Position numbers and translations under genes: made by a program | Notes under the pieces: generated by a model | Seen by the model: only the letters and a program-made list of their open reading frames with translations | Databases searched by the model: none | Told to the model about the DNA's origin: nothing | Source: Takakia lepidozioides | Taxonomy: Eukaryota > Streptophyta > Takakiopsida > Takakiales > Takakiaceae | Length of the DNA stretch: 64,000 bases | Direction of reading: 5' to 3' | Assembly: GCA_030704615.1 (NCBI GenBank) | Contig: CM060731.1 | Location: forward strand, 5,270,001 to 5,334,000 | Shown: piece by piece, positions 24,701 through 35,471 of the stretch | Layout of the letters: each line of letters opens with the position of its first letter | How positions within the stretch are numbered: position 1 is the first letter of the stretch

Positions 24701-27548
24701 GACCGTGCAGCAGACCAACGAATCCAGCTAGCAGATTGCCCATCAGCAGACTGTGCAGCACACTGGCGAACCTACTCAGCAGATGGCCGAGCAGACTATC
24801 CAGGAGACTAACAACCAGTCTGTTCCCTGGATTGTGCAACAGACTCGGATGCACTGGCCTCACCGGGACCCTGTGGACGAATTTCTGCTGAGTTCCCAAC
24901 AACATGTTTTTGGATCTGCCAGTATGAGTGTTTTGACCGAGTCCACTTTTCCCCCAGGCACATTCACTGACGACGTCATCAGGTCACCTGTAAAGCATTC
25001 TTATCCAGCTCCCCGTGGCCTGCCTTCTATGACCTTCCAGGTTAGTCCGGTTTTCGTGCGCTCAGTGGCGAAAGCCATAGATGAGTCATACGTGATGACC
25101 GAACTCAATCTGGGAACGCAAAACCGTATCATAGATCTTACAAAAGAGTCTGAGGAAGCAATTGCCGGTGGGTCTTCCATACATGTTCTTGATGTTTCCC
25201 AAGTCCATGGAGATCCGAACACCCAGCCGGCTGTCCACCAGACTGACCAGCACACTGAACAGTGGACACATGGAAGGACTGCCGAGCAACGTGTGGCGGG
25301 GCAGCATACTGTCTTCATTGATGAGCAAACTGAACCGCAGACTAACCAGCAGACTGCACAGGTCACAGATGGAAGGACTGACCAGGATGGCTCGGAGCGG
25401 CAGACTGCACAGCTCAGCTCTGACTGCACAGTTCAGATTGCACGGCCTGACCAGCACACTGCACACTTCACAGAGGGAAGGACTGACGACCAACCTGCCA
25501 CCGAGCACATTGCCCACATTGAGGAAGAGACTGAACCGCAGAGTTGCCAGCAGACTGCACAGTTCACAGACGAAGAACCGGCGGCCGAGCAGACTGCCCA
25601 CATTGAGCAACAGACTGAACATGCTGGCAGGCACACTGACAAGGAACCACATGCGGCGCAGACACCGTCTGGTATAGCGCTGGATTACATGGAGTCTGCT
25701 CCCTCACCCCTTGGGCAGGTTGTGCCATTTCCTCTTTCAGCACTGTTGTTTATGTTTTAGCACATTGTGAAATTGGACTAATTCGACATTTTGCTCGGTA
25801 TCCTCACAGGATGTTCGTCCCTCCGTCGGCAGACTGTCTACTTCTGAGGACATGACATCTTCCGCCCATGCTGCAAACGTGGGATCGACAGCCAAGAAAG
25901 GTGTGGGGGTGAGCACGCCCCTCGATGCGCGGGTCAGTTCTACGCATGCGACCCACGAAGCTGCAAAGACAGGTCCAGCAAGTGTAAACAAACTGCTGAC
26001 CAGCCTCTGTTGCGAAGTAGGGCGGCAGCGCTGCGTTTGTCTGCTCTATCCAGCCCGCCTACAGCTGTCCCTGCTTCCCAGGGGAGAGGCAAAGCCAAGA
26101 AGCGGACTGTCGTGGACCATGCTGAGGAGGTCGAGGAGGGTCCGAGTACCAAGAGACCGGCGAAGAAAAAGTTTGGCGTCTTTATGAACAAGAACCGCAA
26201 GCTGGCCTTGGACATGGACAAAGATGTGGGTTGTTTCCTGGAGCAGCACAGGTGAGTACTGTGCTCAGTCTCCTCGTCTGTCTTTGTCGTTAAGTGCTTT
26301 GCGCTCTGTTGTGGTCAGTCTGCACACTGGTCAGTCTGCTGCTGGTTTCATCATTGTCTGTTGTGGTTAGTCTTGTCAGTCTGATGAATTGTTCAGCCTG
26401 TAGAGTGTTTGGTACCATGTTGACATCAGTCTGTTCAGTACATGAGGCTTCCCGAAGGATGGTCTGCTCTGTGCAGGATGGGTGCTCGGTTTGGCAAAGC
26501 ACATGCTCTGCACGTGAAGGCAGGTAATTCCATGCTGATGTTTTTTGAAGGGGACCCACGGTTTGAATGCGGACTGTCGCCGGATGACATAAAGGCGGTC
26601 CAAAAGGTTGAGTCGGAGTGCACAGATAGACTCATGGAGCTGTGGTGTCGATTCTATGAGAAGTCGGTTGAGGCTGCGTTCATTAACACTATTGCTGTTC
26701 TTCCAACGTCGACGTGGACGGTGTTGAAGTCATTGGGGGTGGGGCAACATGAAAGCCTTCTGGAGGTCTTGAAAGGTTGCCTCAGCACTGAACGACTGGG
26801 CAAGGACTTAAAAGAGTGCAATTTCATTTTGGTGCCAATTGGGGACGAGTAAGAACTCTTCTGAGTCTGCTGAGACTGTCTCCTGAGTCATAGTCTGGTT
26901 TTGCAGTGTCGTCTTGACTCTGAGCGATTAAGTTGACCTCTGTATTTGTGCAGTGGACTGGGTTTGAAGATTGAGTCTGCTGAGTGCTGAGTCTGCTAAG
27001 TGGTCGGTCTGCTGAGTGTCAGTCTGCTGAGTCTGCCCATCATGATTGTGCAATGACGCCATGTTGTTTGATACCATTGCAGGGGGCACTGGAGTGTTTG
27101 TATCATCGACCTCCGCAAGGGCTGTTACACTCACCTGAACTCTATCAGGGACTTGCATAAATGTCCCTTTGTTCTAGGGTGGATTCGGAAGCTTCATGCG
27201 CAGTGCTTAGGGTACTCGATGGATTCACCAGAGTGGCATGAGATTGTCCAAGCATTTCAGTTCCACGCGCCTGATGTGCCCCAACAACCATTCAGCTGGG
27301 AGTGTGGCTTTTACGTCATGTCATTCATTCAAGTGTTTTATGAGTGGGTAAAAGTCAAAGCAAATGTCTCCAAGACTGCAAAGCCAGAGAGAGGAACACC
27401 TTTCACGAAGGACTGGTTTACTTTCAAGTTTGCACTTGGGCAGCGAATGCAGTGTGCCCAGTATATCGTGCGGGGGTTTGGACAATGTAGAGAAATTGCT
27501 CTCATGAGTATAATGTACTTGTCATGTGAAGTCTATGTACCGAAATAA
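21731..27548 (+). pseudogene. Ulp1-type (C48) SUMO/ubiquitin-like protease fusion gene of the giant MULE
   Basis: Probable exons, joined by GT/AG and frame: 21,731 to about 22,689 (with a frame change near 22,130-22,170), 22,966 to about 23,120, about 23,150-24,156, 24,247-25,718, 25,810-26,251, 26,477-26,848 and 27,083-27,548. The product starts MEDACEKGG and has a CPFC...H...C zinc-finger-like motif near residue 62. A basic nuclear-localisation stretch (RKRKLSDGAQKKKRQKK) and a folded-looking region follow. Next come hundreds of residues of Gln-Gln-Thr repeats and finally a Ulp1 domain. Joining the last two exons gives GDEGHWSVCIIDL (catalytic His), then HLNSI where family members usually have Asp, and QQPFSWECGFYVMSF (Gln and catalytic Cys). 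Disabling marks are TAG at 23,274, 24,699 and 24,729, and frame changes near 23,130 and 25,980. Whether this was one gene or two is uncertain. Confidence 0.75.
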
Positions 27549-28055
27549 AAAATGCGAGTCTTTTCGCGTACTATTCCAGTGGTGATGAGCATTTTTGTGT
27601 ACTGTGGGTGCTGGCATGTTTTGTAATGTTGTCACTAAACTCAATGGACACAATGGTGTCAATTTTTCCATGCACTGTGCACCCGAGTCTGCTGAGCTTG
27701 AATGTGCGAGCAGTACGTTGCCGAGGCTAGGACTGCTGGGTCTGGTACCTAGTCTGGGAGGCACCATGTCCATGAGTCCGCTGGAACGCTGGATTGGCAT
27801 AAGTTGCAAGGATGAGGTGGAAGTGTGGTGAGCAGACTTTTGGAGTGGGCAGCAGACTGACCAGCAGACTGGCTTACTAGCGCTCGCAGTCTGTTGACTG
27901 TGACTCTGTTGGGAGACTGTGCGTGAGTCCGTTGGGAGACTATGCTTGGGAGACAGTGTGGGAGTCAGTTGGGAGACTGGAGGAGTCCGTTGGGAGACTG
28001 TGCATTAGTCCATTGCGGACTTGTATTTCAGAAAGGGACAATGCTACCAGAAGAA
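27549..28055. repeat. intergenic spacer with GAGTCCGTTGGGAGACTG repeats
   Basis: This lies between the convergent genes of the giant MULE. From about 27,895 to 28,015 a unit like GAGTCCGTTGGGAGACTGTG repeats roughly four times, combining both orientations of the element's core motif in one unit. Bases 27,549-27,830 look like 3' flank of the protease gene, with an AATAAA at 27,544-27,549 that overlaps the stop codon. Confidence 0.6.
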
Positions 28056-28316
28056 ATTGCAACTTATATTGTCTTCTTCGTGACACCTACACGACATGTC
28101 ACCTTGTCTCTTTTCGAGGAATTGCAGACTTATATTGTCTTCTTCGTGACACCTACACGACATGAAACCTTGTCTCTTTTCGAGGAATTGCAGACTTATA
28201 TTGTCTTCTCCGTGACACCTACACGACGTGAAACCTTGTCTGTTTTCGAGGCATTGCAGACTTATATTGTCTTCTTCGTGACATCTACACGACCTGAAAC
28301 CTTGCAAATTTTCGAG
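28056..28316. repeat. 66-bp minisatellite, four units
   Basis: Units beginning ATTGCAGACTTATATTGTCT start at 28,056, 28,121, 28,187 and 28,253 (spacing 65, 66, 66). They are about 90% identical. The first lacks one base. The period is a multiple of three, so both strands are open (22-residue repeats), but no gene is implied. It sits between the 3' ends of the two convergent genes. Confidence 0.9.
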
Positions 28317-28572
28317 TATATATGTGCTGCAGGTGCAGGTGCAGACACCCTCTTGCTGGTTCTCCGCAAAACCCTAGGCCGGGTTTTCCAGGCCTCCACG
28401 AAATCTCGTCTCCTTTTCAGAGACATGTTGTTGTTGTCGTTCAGAGGACGGAAAGCCTTCGCTGCCGCAAGGTGCAACATTCCAGCCGCACTTTTCGCCA
28501 GGATATCAACGAGCTGCCCTCTGCACATATGAAGAGCAGATCGGGCATGTGCCTCCAGGTATTTGTCATCAC

Positions 28573-31500
28573 CTACAATGCGAAGTATGTCCGCGAATTC
28601 TTGTTCCAATGAGGCTGAGACCTCAGAGGTGCCTCGTCGTAGGGGAAGTCGTCCGGAGGATGTCTTTCCATGAACTGATTGGATTCGTCGATGCCGCCAG
28701 CACCATTGCCCAAGAGCAAGTTAGGTAATCCTCCATGAATGGTTCCCAGCGCCGTGCCACAAGCGCGCACAAGGAGGCCATCCTGCAGGTCAGGGTGAAG
28801 CATCTTCAGGACACGGACCTGATGCTTGCATAAGTTTCCCTTCATTGCCCATGGGCACGTGCAACAACCCCAATCGCAATCAGGATTGTAAACAATGTAT
28901 GTTGTGCCGGGGTGGTTGCTGCTGAGAACGTAGGCTGGTTCACCAGGACCCAAGGGAAGAGTAACACTCTCAGCAGGAATGTCTCGTGCCGCAAGTATAG
29001 AACTGGATATGTACTTTTCGTGTTTGTCATTTCTTATGAACCCGTGGGTCTTCAAATGGATTGCGTACCAGTAGTGTGTTAGCACACAGCCAGTGAGTTC
29101 CCATATAAGCCAGTCCACTCTACAACCACTCATCTTGCCTTTCCCCATGACAAGTCTTGCCTTCAGATTTCCATGGTATGCCTCAATGCTTGCGTTTGTG
29201 TCTTGGCTTGCATGAGGGACAGTGCGGGCTGCTGTACACCACATTGCTATTTTGGGCTTCCAGTACTGTTCGATATAGTCAAGAAATTCATGTCCTTTCG
29301 GGTATTTTGACCTCATACGACGGATTCTCCTTGCAACCCACCGAAGCGCTCTTTTCTCGTTGCGTGGTCCTCCTCTACAGTACATGAGGTCTCCCATATC
29401 CTTCAACAAGTTTACAGCGGTCACCGGATCCTTTGTTTTCTTGCATGATTGCTTCACCCATGCCTTGCGGACATGCCAAAGGCAGAGGAAAATGAGTACT
29501 CCTTCAAAAACAATTCTGCGCAACACACATGGTACACATTAGAGTCTTGGGATCGGACTGCAATGGTGGATTGCCGGAGTGGACTGTAACAGCGACCTGT
29601 ATCAGCGGGCAGAGCCACTGGACTCGCCCAGTGGACAGTACAATGCCATGACGTTGATGTGCTGGAATAACCCCATTGGACTACCCAGTGGACTTCCCCA
29701 TTGGACTTCCCCTAGCTAGGACTGGGGTAGCGGACTGCCCCAGGGACTGCTGAGTGGACTTGGCAGCGGACTTGGCAGCGGACTGCCGAGCGGACTTGCC
29801 GGGGACTGCCAGCGGACTTTCCAGGGGACTGATGACCGGACTTGACAGCGGAATACCAGTGGATTTTCCCAGCGAACTGCCATCGGGTTTTGCCACAGGA
29901 GTCTGCCAGTGGACTGTAGCAATGGACTGTTGCAGTGGACTTTGACAATGGACCGGTGCTGTGGACCAACAGACTTACCGAATAGCGTTGATTTCTGCTT
30001 CGGCATCGTCCACAATGAAGGCATTGGGTCGCCAGCTCGGCAAATCTGCGAGGAGTGAATCGCGCAAGGCTCTCATCCACGGAACCAGGTCTCTTGTCCG
30101 ATTCCTTTCGGATAGGATATAGGCAACTGGTATACCGTTCAACCACTCGTCGAAGACCATCAACGTGTACAATGGGAACTGTTGGAATGCACAATGTAAG
30201 ATGGTCAGAGCATGCAAATTCCGCTCAATTCTGCACGAGAAGACTTCATAAGAGTGATGAGGTCTGTAGCGGTTCACAATGGGTCTGCCTCTCGGTCTTC
30301 CGCAACGTACACAACCCTAAACATACAGAAAGGGTCAGCACACCAAATATTATGTGAATGTTGCATGGTACTATGCTATCATGCTCGTACAAGTCCATGG
30401 AATCGTTCGAATAGTACCTTGTCATGATTTGTCCCAAAGGTTGCATCACATGCAACGATACGGTCATGTCTTAGTTCCAGCATTCGTCGTTTCTGCCACG
30501 GAGTCTGTATGCCAATAGTGAATGTCAAATCTCCATCAAAATGCTCGAATGTTGGCTCTAATTTCTCCTCTTGATAGAAAAAAACGGATGCAGGATTCTG
30601 GTCTCTCCACATGCGCACACTCTCTGCATCATCGGCGAGCTTTTTGAAGGTTTGTCACGCACGTTTCTCGGCAAGGTTGCGAACATCTTGCTCCAACAAG
30701 AAATCATCGCGGGTCCATGCATCGCCCAAGCCGGTGTTGTTCATCACGTGCTCTTTATGCTCCATCATGATTTGGGCGACCGACAGGCCTCGGCACAAAC
30801 ACTCGACGACCCAGGCTTTCAATTCCTCGCTAATGTGTGGTGCATAGGCGTGGCGGGTGTTCCTGAACTCTGCGGACTTCCCATGCGAGGGTTTCCCTTG
30901 CGCATCTGTATGCTCCATGTTGTTATAGTACGTGAGGACACAGATGTCAGGGGTGAGATAGCATTGCTCGACCTTGAAACAGCATTGGCAACCACGTTTG
31001 TAAGACTCTCCATACTCCGACTTCTTTCTCCTTGGGCCTTTATGAGGGCAAGATGTTCCAGCACCCACAAGAGGTCCTCCACGCTTCTGTTTTGGATCCT
31101 CCACTATTACCTTGTTGGTGCGCTTGTCATCAGGACCGTAGCAGCATTGATACTTGGACAGAAAATTCTAAAATCGATATCCAACGACTTGAGGAAGCAT
31201 AAAATCAGAGAACTCGTGAAACAAAAAATGGCAACAGACATGCAATGAAACGTCAAAAGGACTGAGGATGGTGCACACATAATACTGGACAAAAATGTGT
31301 TGGCTCTGGGTGCTTTTCGCGAGCCGGGTTCCACTTTAGAATGGACATTCACCCAAAACTGAGTGGGGTAGTCCTCCAAACTCTCCTCTCCCAGGACGAA
31401 GTCACCAACTCTATCCCAAGGTATGCAGGCCTTTTCAACATTCACTCGCACACCCATAAACCCATATTGTGTCTCACTCTTCCAATGGAGATCCTTCCTG

Positions 31501-31601
31501 TTGAAGGGTCCTGGTTTTGCTGTTTGCAAACATTGTCGAAGAGGCCGTATAAGCGGGCTTTCCGTGATCAGTATATCATCGGGTTTTGCTTCCACGTCCA
31601 T
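28573..31601 (-). pseudogene. MULE transposase (DDE, SWIM zinc finger) of the giant element
   Basis: Minus-strand exons: about 31,601 to 31,290, about 31,130-30,418, 30,178-29,979 and 29,515-28,573. The N-terminal zinc-binding region has GCQCCFKVEQCYLT and YYNNMEHTD. The first catalytic Asp lies in IVACDATFGTNHDK (about 30,445). Splicing 30,418 to 30,178 gives NHDK-FPLYTLMVFDEW, and splicing 29,979 to 29,515 gives INAIR-IVFEGVL, both as expected for the family. The second Asp is in FIVDDAEAEINAI, followed by LCLWHVRKAW; the Glu is probably in DTNASIEAYHGN. The SWIM finger is WGCCTCPWAMKGNLCKHQV. One in-frame TGA (complement of 30,655-30,657) follows LAEKRA, and the frame continues correctly after it. 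The first intron boundary is not resolved. The protein would cut and join element ends in the nucleus; this copy needs readthrough to do so. Confidence 0.85.
29516..29978 (-). other. intron of the MULE transposase filled with AGTCCGC motifs
   Basis: The 463-base intron has a perfect donor GTAAGT (29,978-29,973) and acceptor GCGCAG. Read on the sense (minus) strand it carries repeated AGTCCGCT / AGTCCACTGG motifs, mainly between about 29,560 and 29,960. The joined exons keep frame. Confidence 0.8.
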
Positions 31602-31914
31602 GCCCTATACAGTACAAAGGACACGCTTCTGAACATGCAAGAAACGCGCCGCAGTACAAGACACGATCGACAACGTGCCAGGAGAACAGTGCGCACGTTC
31701 GCGGCTGCTGGCAAGTGGCAAGTGGCAGGGATGCAGGTTTGAATTGCAGCCCTCAAAAACGGAATGAAAAACAAATCGTGAGCACGCAAAACACAGTCCA
31801 ACAGGTCCCAAAGCAACAGCAGCTCCAACAAAATACATTCAACGGGTGAACGGATGGTTGCCCATCCAAATCATTTTTGTTAGCTTCCAAACTTTGCCAG
31901 CACGTTCCAGACAC

Positions 31915-32242
31915 TTATGGGAATGGACGGTGGCGATCCTGCGCCGTCATCGGACTGGATGGTAGGGGACTGGCCAGCGGACTGCCGGGCAGACTGGCGG
32001 ACTGGTAGACTGCTGGGCAGCGGACTGGCGGACTGGAGGGCAGTGGACTCATGGGCGGGGGACTGCCCGCGCGGCGGACGGGGGCGTGGCCGCGGTTGCT
32101 GCAGCCTCGCCCGTGGCTGGGCGACCGCGCGCAGCGGCGGGCGGGGCGGGCGGGGTGCTGGGGAGCCGGGCGTCCGTGCGTGGGGCCCACCGGCCACATC
32201 ACACGTGCCCATTGAAGACCCTATTATCTTAAAATGAGAGGC
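31915..32242 (-). repeat. right terminal inverted repeat of the giant MULE
   Basis: Reverse complement of 19,673-20,051. The outer end is AAGACCCTATTATCTTAAAA then TGAGAGGC. Relative to the left copy it lacks several motif units and has a 4-base insertion near the ACGTG. Confidence 0.9.
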
Positions 32243-32251
32243 TTTGAATTG
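32243..32251. repeat. 9-bp target-site duplication, right copy
   Basis: TTTGAATTG, identical to 19,664-19,672, directly follows GAGAGGC. Confidence 0.65.
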
Positions 32252-32422
32252 TCGTTGAAAATTTTGTTGAAATGAAAATTTTCAAATCTGACATGAACGT
32301 CAAATGACATTGAAAATGAAGATGACATTTCAAATCTGTCAGCTTCAAATTTGCATGTCCCAGCTGCATGTGTTCTCCCTTGCACTTTGTCACCAAAACT
32401 GTCATCCACATCCTAACGAGGT

Positions 32423-32550
32423 TATAAATCTGGAGTTACAAGCCATCCATCCGCTATAAATCTGGAGTTACCAGCCATCCATCCGCTATTAATCTGGAGT
32501 TACCAGCCATCCATCCAGTGTAAATCCATCCATCCATCCATCCATCCATA
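32423..32550. repeat. 32-bp tandem repeat (three units) plus CCAT microsatellite
   Basis: Units of TATAAATCTGGAGTTACCAG followed by CCATCCATCCGC start at 32,423, 32,455 and 32,487 and run into (CCAT)n up to about 32,550. Confidence 0.9.
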
Positions 32551-32557
32551 TAAAAAG
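32549..32557 (+). promoter_or_regulatory. TATA-box-like site
   Basis: TATAAAAAG lies 46 bases before an ATG at 32,603, the right distance for a plant core promoter with a very short leader. The downstream frame is weak, so function is uncertain. Confidence 0.35.
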
Positions 32558-32602
32558 AGGGGAGGCCTTGGTGGGCCCATTAATCTCTTGTGCTCTTTGG
32601 AA

Positions 32603-32849
32603 ATGGCCTCAAGTGTTGCTCACAAGGACGTGCTTGATGTTGCATTGAGGGGCGTTGGAGTTGTTTGCACCGTTTGATGCGGTACTGAAGCGGGCTTCGG
32701 ATGTGTTGGCGTCCATGGACGTGACACTGACGAATGCCTCGGAGACGTTGGCATCATTTCAGATTGCATCCAAAGAATTGGAAGTAGCGGCATCCTTGCA
32801 TGTTTGGGAGAGCCTCACAAGGGATCCCTCATTCCGGTGCGAAGAATGA
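32603..32849 (+). pseudogene. short broken ORF beside the giant MULE, unknown
   Basis: From the ATG at 32,603 the frame reads MASSVAHKDVLDVALRGVGV and soon stops. A second frame (about 32,640-32,849) continues with FDAVLKRASDVLASMDV, NASETLASFQIASKELEV and VWESLTRDP, a helical, Ala/Leu/Ser-rich composition. One base lost or gained near 32,645 would link them. I do not recognise the family. A TATA-like box precedes it. Confidence 0.3.
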
Positions 32850-33445
32850 CCTTGCTACAAGGGGCAAGAGGGGTGCTTGAACACCACCTCCTGCTCCCGC
32901 GACCCCTGAAAAGGGCTTTGCAAAAAAACAAAAATAATAATAAGGATCCTTTCGGACTCACCCACGCGGTCTGGGAAAAAAAAAGGGAAAAAAGGGGAGT
33001 AGGCTTACCGTCGATCTGCACGTCAATCCCTCTCTGACTCTGAACAGTAATAAAACCCGAGGCTAAAGCTGGTAATCTTTATGATACCACCTAGTTTCCA
33101 GAGTTTGCTCATGTTTACCTGTTCCATGCTGTCCACATAGGCCTGGTTGAACTACATACCCATGTGCACTAGGAACATCTGGAGCAGCCTCAGGCGCGGG
33201 GTGATCAAGGTGCGTGTCTCTGCTAGTACCGAGGGCTTGGCCTCATGCACAGAAGAAACAACAAACATATACAAAAGAGCAAGTCAGTTCAGCCATGTGT
33301 ATCTCTCTTTCTCTCATGCAGTTGATTGAATGAGCTGCTAGACTGAAAAGTAAAATCTACCATGTATTGAAAAAAATACTAATAATCAAGTACATACAAT
33401 GAATAGACCATTGATAGAATATTTACCGTCATTGACAAAAACAAG
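32850..33445. other. no supported gene
   Basis: AT-rich stretch with A-runs near 32,920 and 32,980. No coding or RNA feature is visible. Confidence 0.3.
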
Positions 33446-33632
33446 GGTGTGGTATACTCTTCTCCCCAGTCCCTGGGCGGTGTCCCATTTCTCAGCCTCC
33501 ATGGCGCGGTTACTGTGAAAGAGGTTATTTTCTCCTCTCACTACAATTAAGGGGCCTGATTTGTGAGCTGTCGCTCCCAGATGTTTCCCTTAAAGAAAAG
33601 GAAAAAAAAAAAAAAAAAACTTAAAAAAAAAA
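33446..33632 (+). mobile_element. SINE copy 1, 5'-truncated, with poly-A tail
   Basis: The body (GGTGTGGTATACTCTTCTCC, then GTTACTGTGAAAGAGGTTAT, then GGGGCCTGATTTGTGAGCTG) matches the reverse complement of 42,838-43,110. The tRNA-like head is missing, as expected from incomplete reverse transcription. The tail is an A-rich run at about 33,595-33,632. Confidence 0.8.
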
Positions 33633-35471
33633 GGCTTAGAATATTTTTAAGCATTTCAGGGAATTTTCTTCTCTATGGGCTGATTTCTGTCAGCTGAGCA
33701 GATAGACAATGAAGAGAATCTTAGGGGTGAATGCGGACAGGCCCAAGAATCATGAATGGAGTGTTTCAGTGGTGCTTGCTTGGGCAATGATGCCATGAGT
33801 GAAGGACCAGCTCAATGAATGAGTACTCTTGTATTCAAGTTAAATTAGTGGATGGATAACCTGAAAAAGTAGGATCAATAGTGCTCATTTCCAGTTCTCA
33901 TCGTGGGATCAGCAGTTGAAGGACTTTCCGATCTGTTATTGGGCAGGTGTGTTGACATGTGTTTATCCTCTGGTTCTTAGTAATAGCTGGTCACCTGCCT
34001 TCAAATCCCCGAAGGTTACAATATAACGACCTGGACAGATAACCAGGATGCCCATGAATACCCCCTCAACACTGGAAATTAGGATCTTAGAGGAGGGTAA
34101 TCAAGCCCAACTAAAATAATCCTCTTCAAATGTCAGATTAGCCTGATTCCACAAAAAATTGCTCTGAGGAGCATTTGGACCAGTCTCATGTTTTGGAATC
34201 TCTAGAGTTTTGCGAAAGGCGATCTAGCTCCCCTGTCAATTGGGTCTCAGCAACCGACATTTTGAAACATTGCTGAAGAGAAGAATTGGTGGCACAGCTC
34301 AGCCTATAGACACTGTAGTATTTGCACTCATGAACAGAGTTTTGGTACAGTTTTGGGCAATCAGAAGTTGTGGGGTCCTATGGTATTCTTGCGATCCTTG
34401 CAGGCATGCCAAGCAAGGACAGAGGACAGCTTTCAGGACTGTTTCACAGATAACAAGATGGGACCAGTGTTTTTCTTAAGAAATTTGGAAAACAGCACGA
34501 GTGGCTACAGAGTTTTGCAGAAAATAGCCATTTATTCTGTTCATCCACTGTAATTCATCCACCTATGTGCCATCATCCATATATATCATCCATATTTGGC
34601 GAATTCATCCATAATTTATTTTTTATTTGGAGAAATTTGGCGATTTCATCCATGAAAAAACAGTGGATTTGCGACAGAATATTCGATTCTATTTTTTGAG
34701 GTGCGATTATATGGGACATTGGGATTGGGAGACTTACCTTAAATGGACAGTTTACCAAGTTCGCATGGATAGAGTGAGCAGGACAATATAAAAATAATTT
34801 TCATGGATTAGCAAATCGAAAAGAAGTATGACCCAATTTTCCAGTTGAATTATAGTGATAATATGAAATAGATATGATTTTTCAAAGTCTCGGACTCGTA
34901 GACACCTATTTGTGACACATAGGCCCCCCCAAAAGCAAACAGAAATGATCCTATTATGGTTACTTTGTCATGCAATTTTAATTTTAATTGGTTGTAAAGT
35001 AGACATAAACATAGCCTTCTATGAATATAGCCTTTTATTTTATTTTAAAAGAAAAAAGAAAAAAATATGGTTAGACCTTAAATGGACATCATTGATGGCC
35101 AATGTGGCCAAGCGGAGTTAATGTATCAGGCACTGCTACTCTGACCTAAAATATCCCAGCTAACATCCTACTCTGACCTAAAATATCCCAGCTAACATCC
35201 TGTAAGGCCTAGGCTGAAGACCATCAATTGACCAATCACCCTAAATAAATATGTTTAGCTCTCAGAAGTGGTACTTGATATTGCATTAACCACATGTTGT
35301 CTTGAGCGAAACTCCTAGCCCCCGCTGCCCCAAAAATCCCAATGATTAACATATGTCTAACCCTCTTTGATCCTAAATCGGTCACATATTCCCCCTCAAT
35401 GTGGTCCCATTTCCTTAATGTCACTATAATGTAAAGGCATTGTCACTTTGAGATCAAACATAGGTGTCCAT
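33633..35471. other. no supported gene; one 32-bp tandem duplication
   Basis: At 35,136-35,199 a 32-base unit starting CTACTCTGACCTAAAATATC is present twice in tandem and identical. Otherwise the stretch is AT-rich, with no coding signal. Confidence 0.4.

Larger units (their letters stand above)
19673..32242. mobile_element. giant Mutator-like element (about 12.6 kb) with Ulp1 protease and transposase genes
   Basis: The ends at 19,673 (GCCTCTCATTTTAAGATAAT) and 32,242 are inverted repeats of about 330-380 bases, flanked by a perfect 9-bp direct duplication. Inside are a plus-strand gene with a C48/Ulp1 protease domain and a convergent minus-strand MULE transposase. MULEs that carry Ulp1-like genes are known in plants (the Kaonashi group), so the class is established; this arrangement and the motif arrays described in the findings are what I see here. 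Both genes carry disabling changes, so the element looks recently but clearly inactivated. AT-rich inverted similarity outside the ends (CTGACATGAA at both sides) leaves room for true termini up to about 100 bases further out. Confidence 0.85.

Noticed and set aside
24327-24905. Leu/Gly-rich minus-strand open frame
   Set aside because: Antisense of the Gln-Gln-Thr repeat exon; stays open only because the repeat lacks the needed triplets.
28044-28532. Possible CRISPR-like or repeat-protein gene
   Set aside because: The 66-bp units are adjacent, without unique spacers, in eukaryotic transposon DNA; the open frame follows from a period divisible by three.
30571-31248. 225-codon plus-strand open frame
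   Set aside because: Antisense to the giant-MULE transposase exons, which carry the catalytic motif and correct splice sites.
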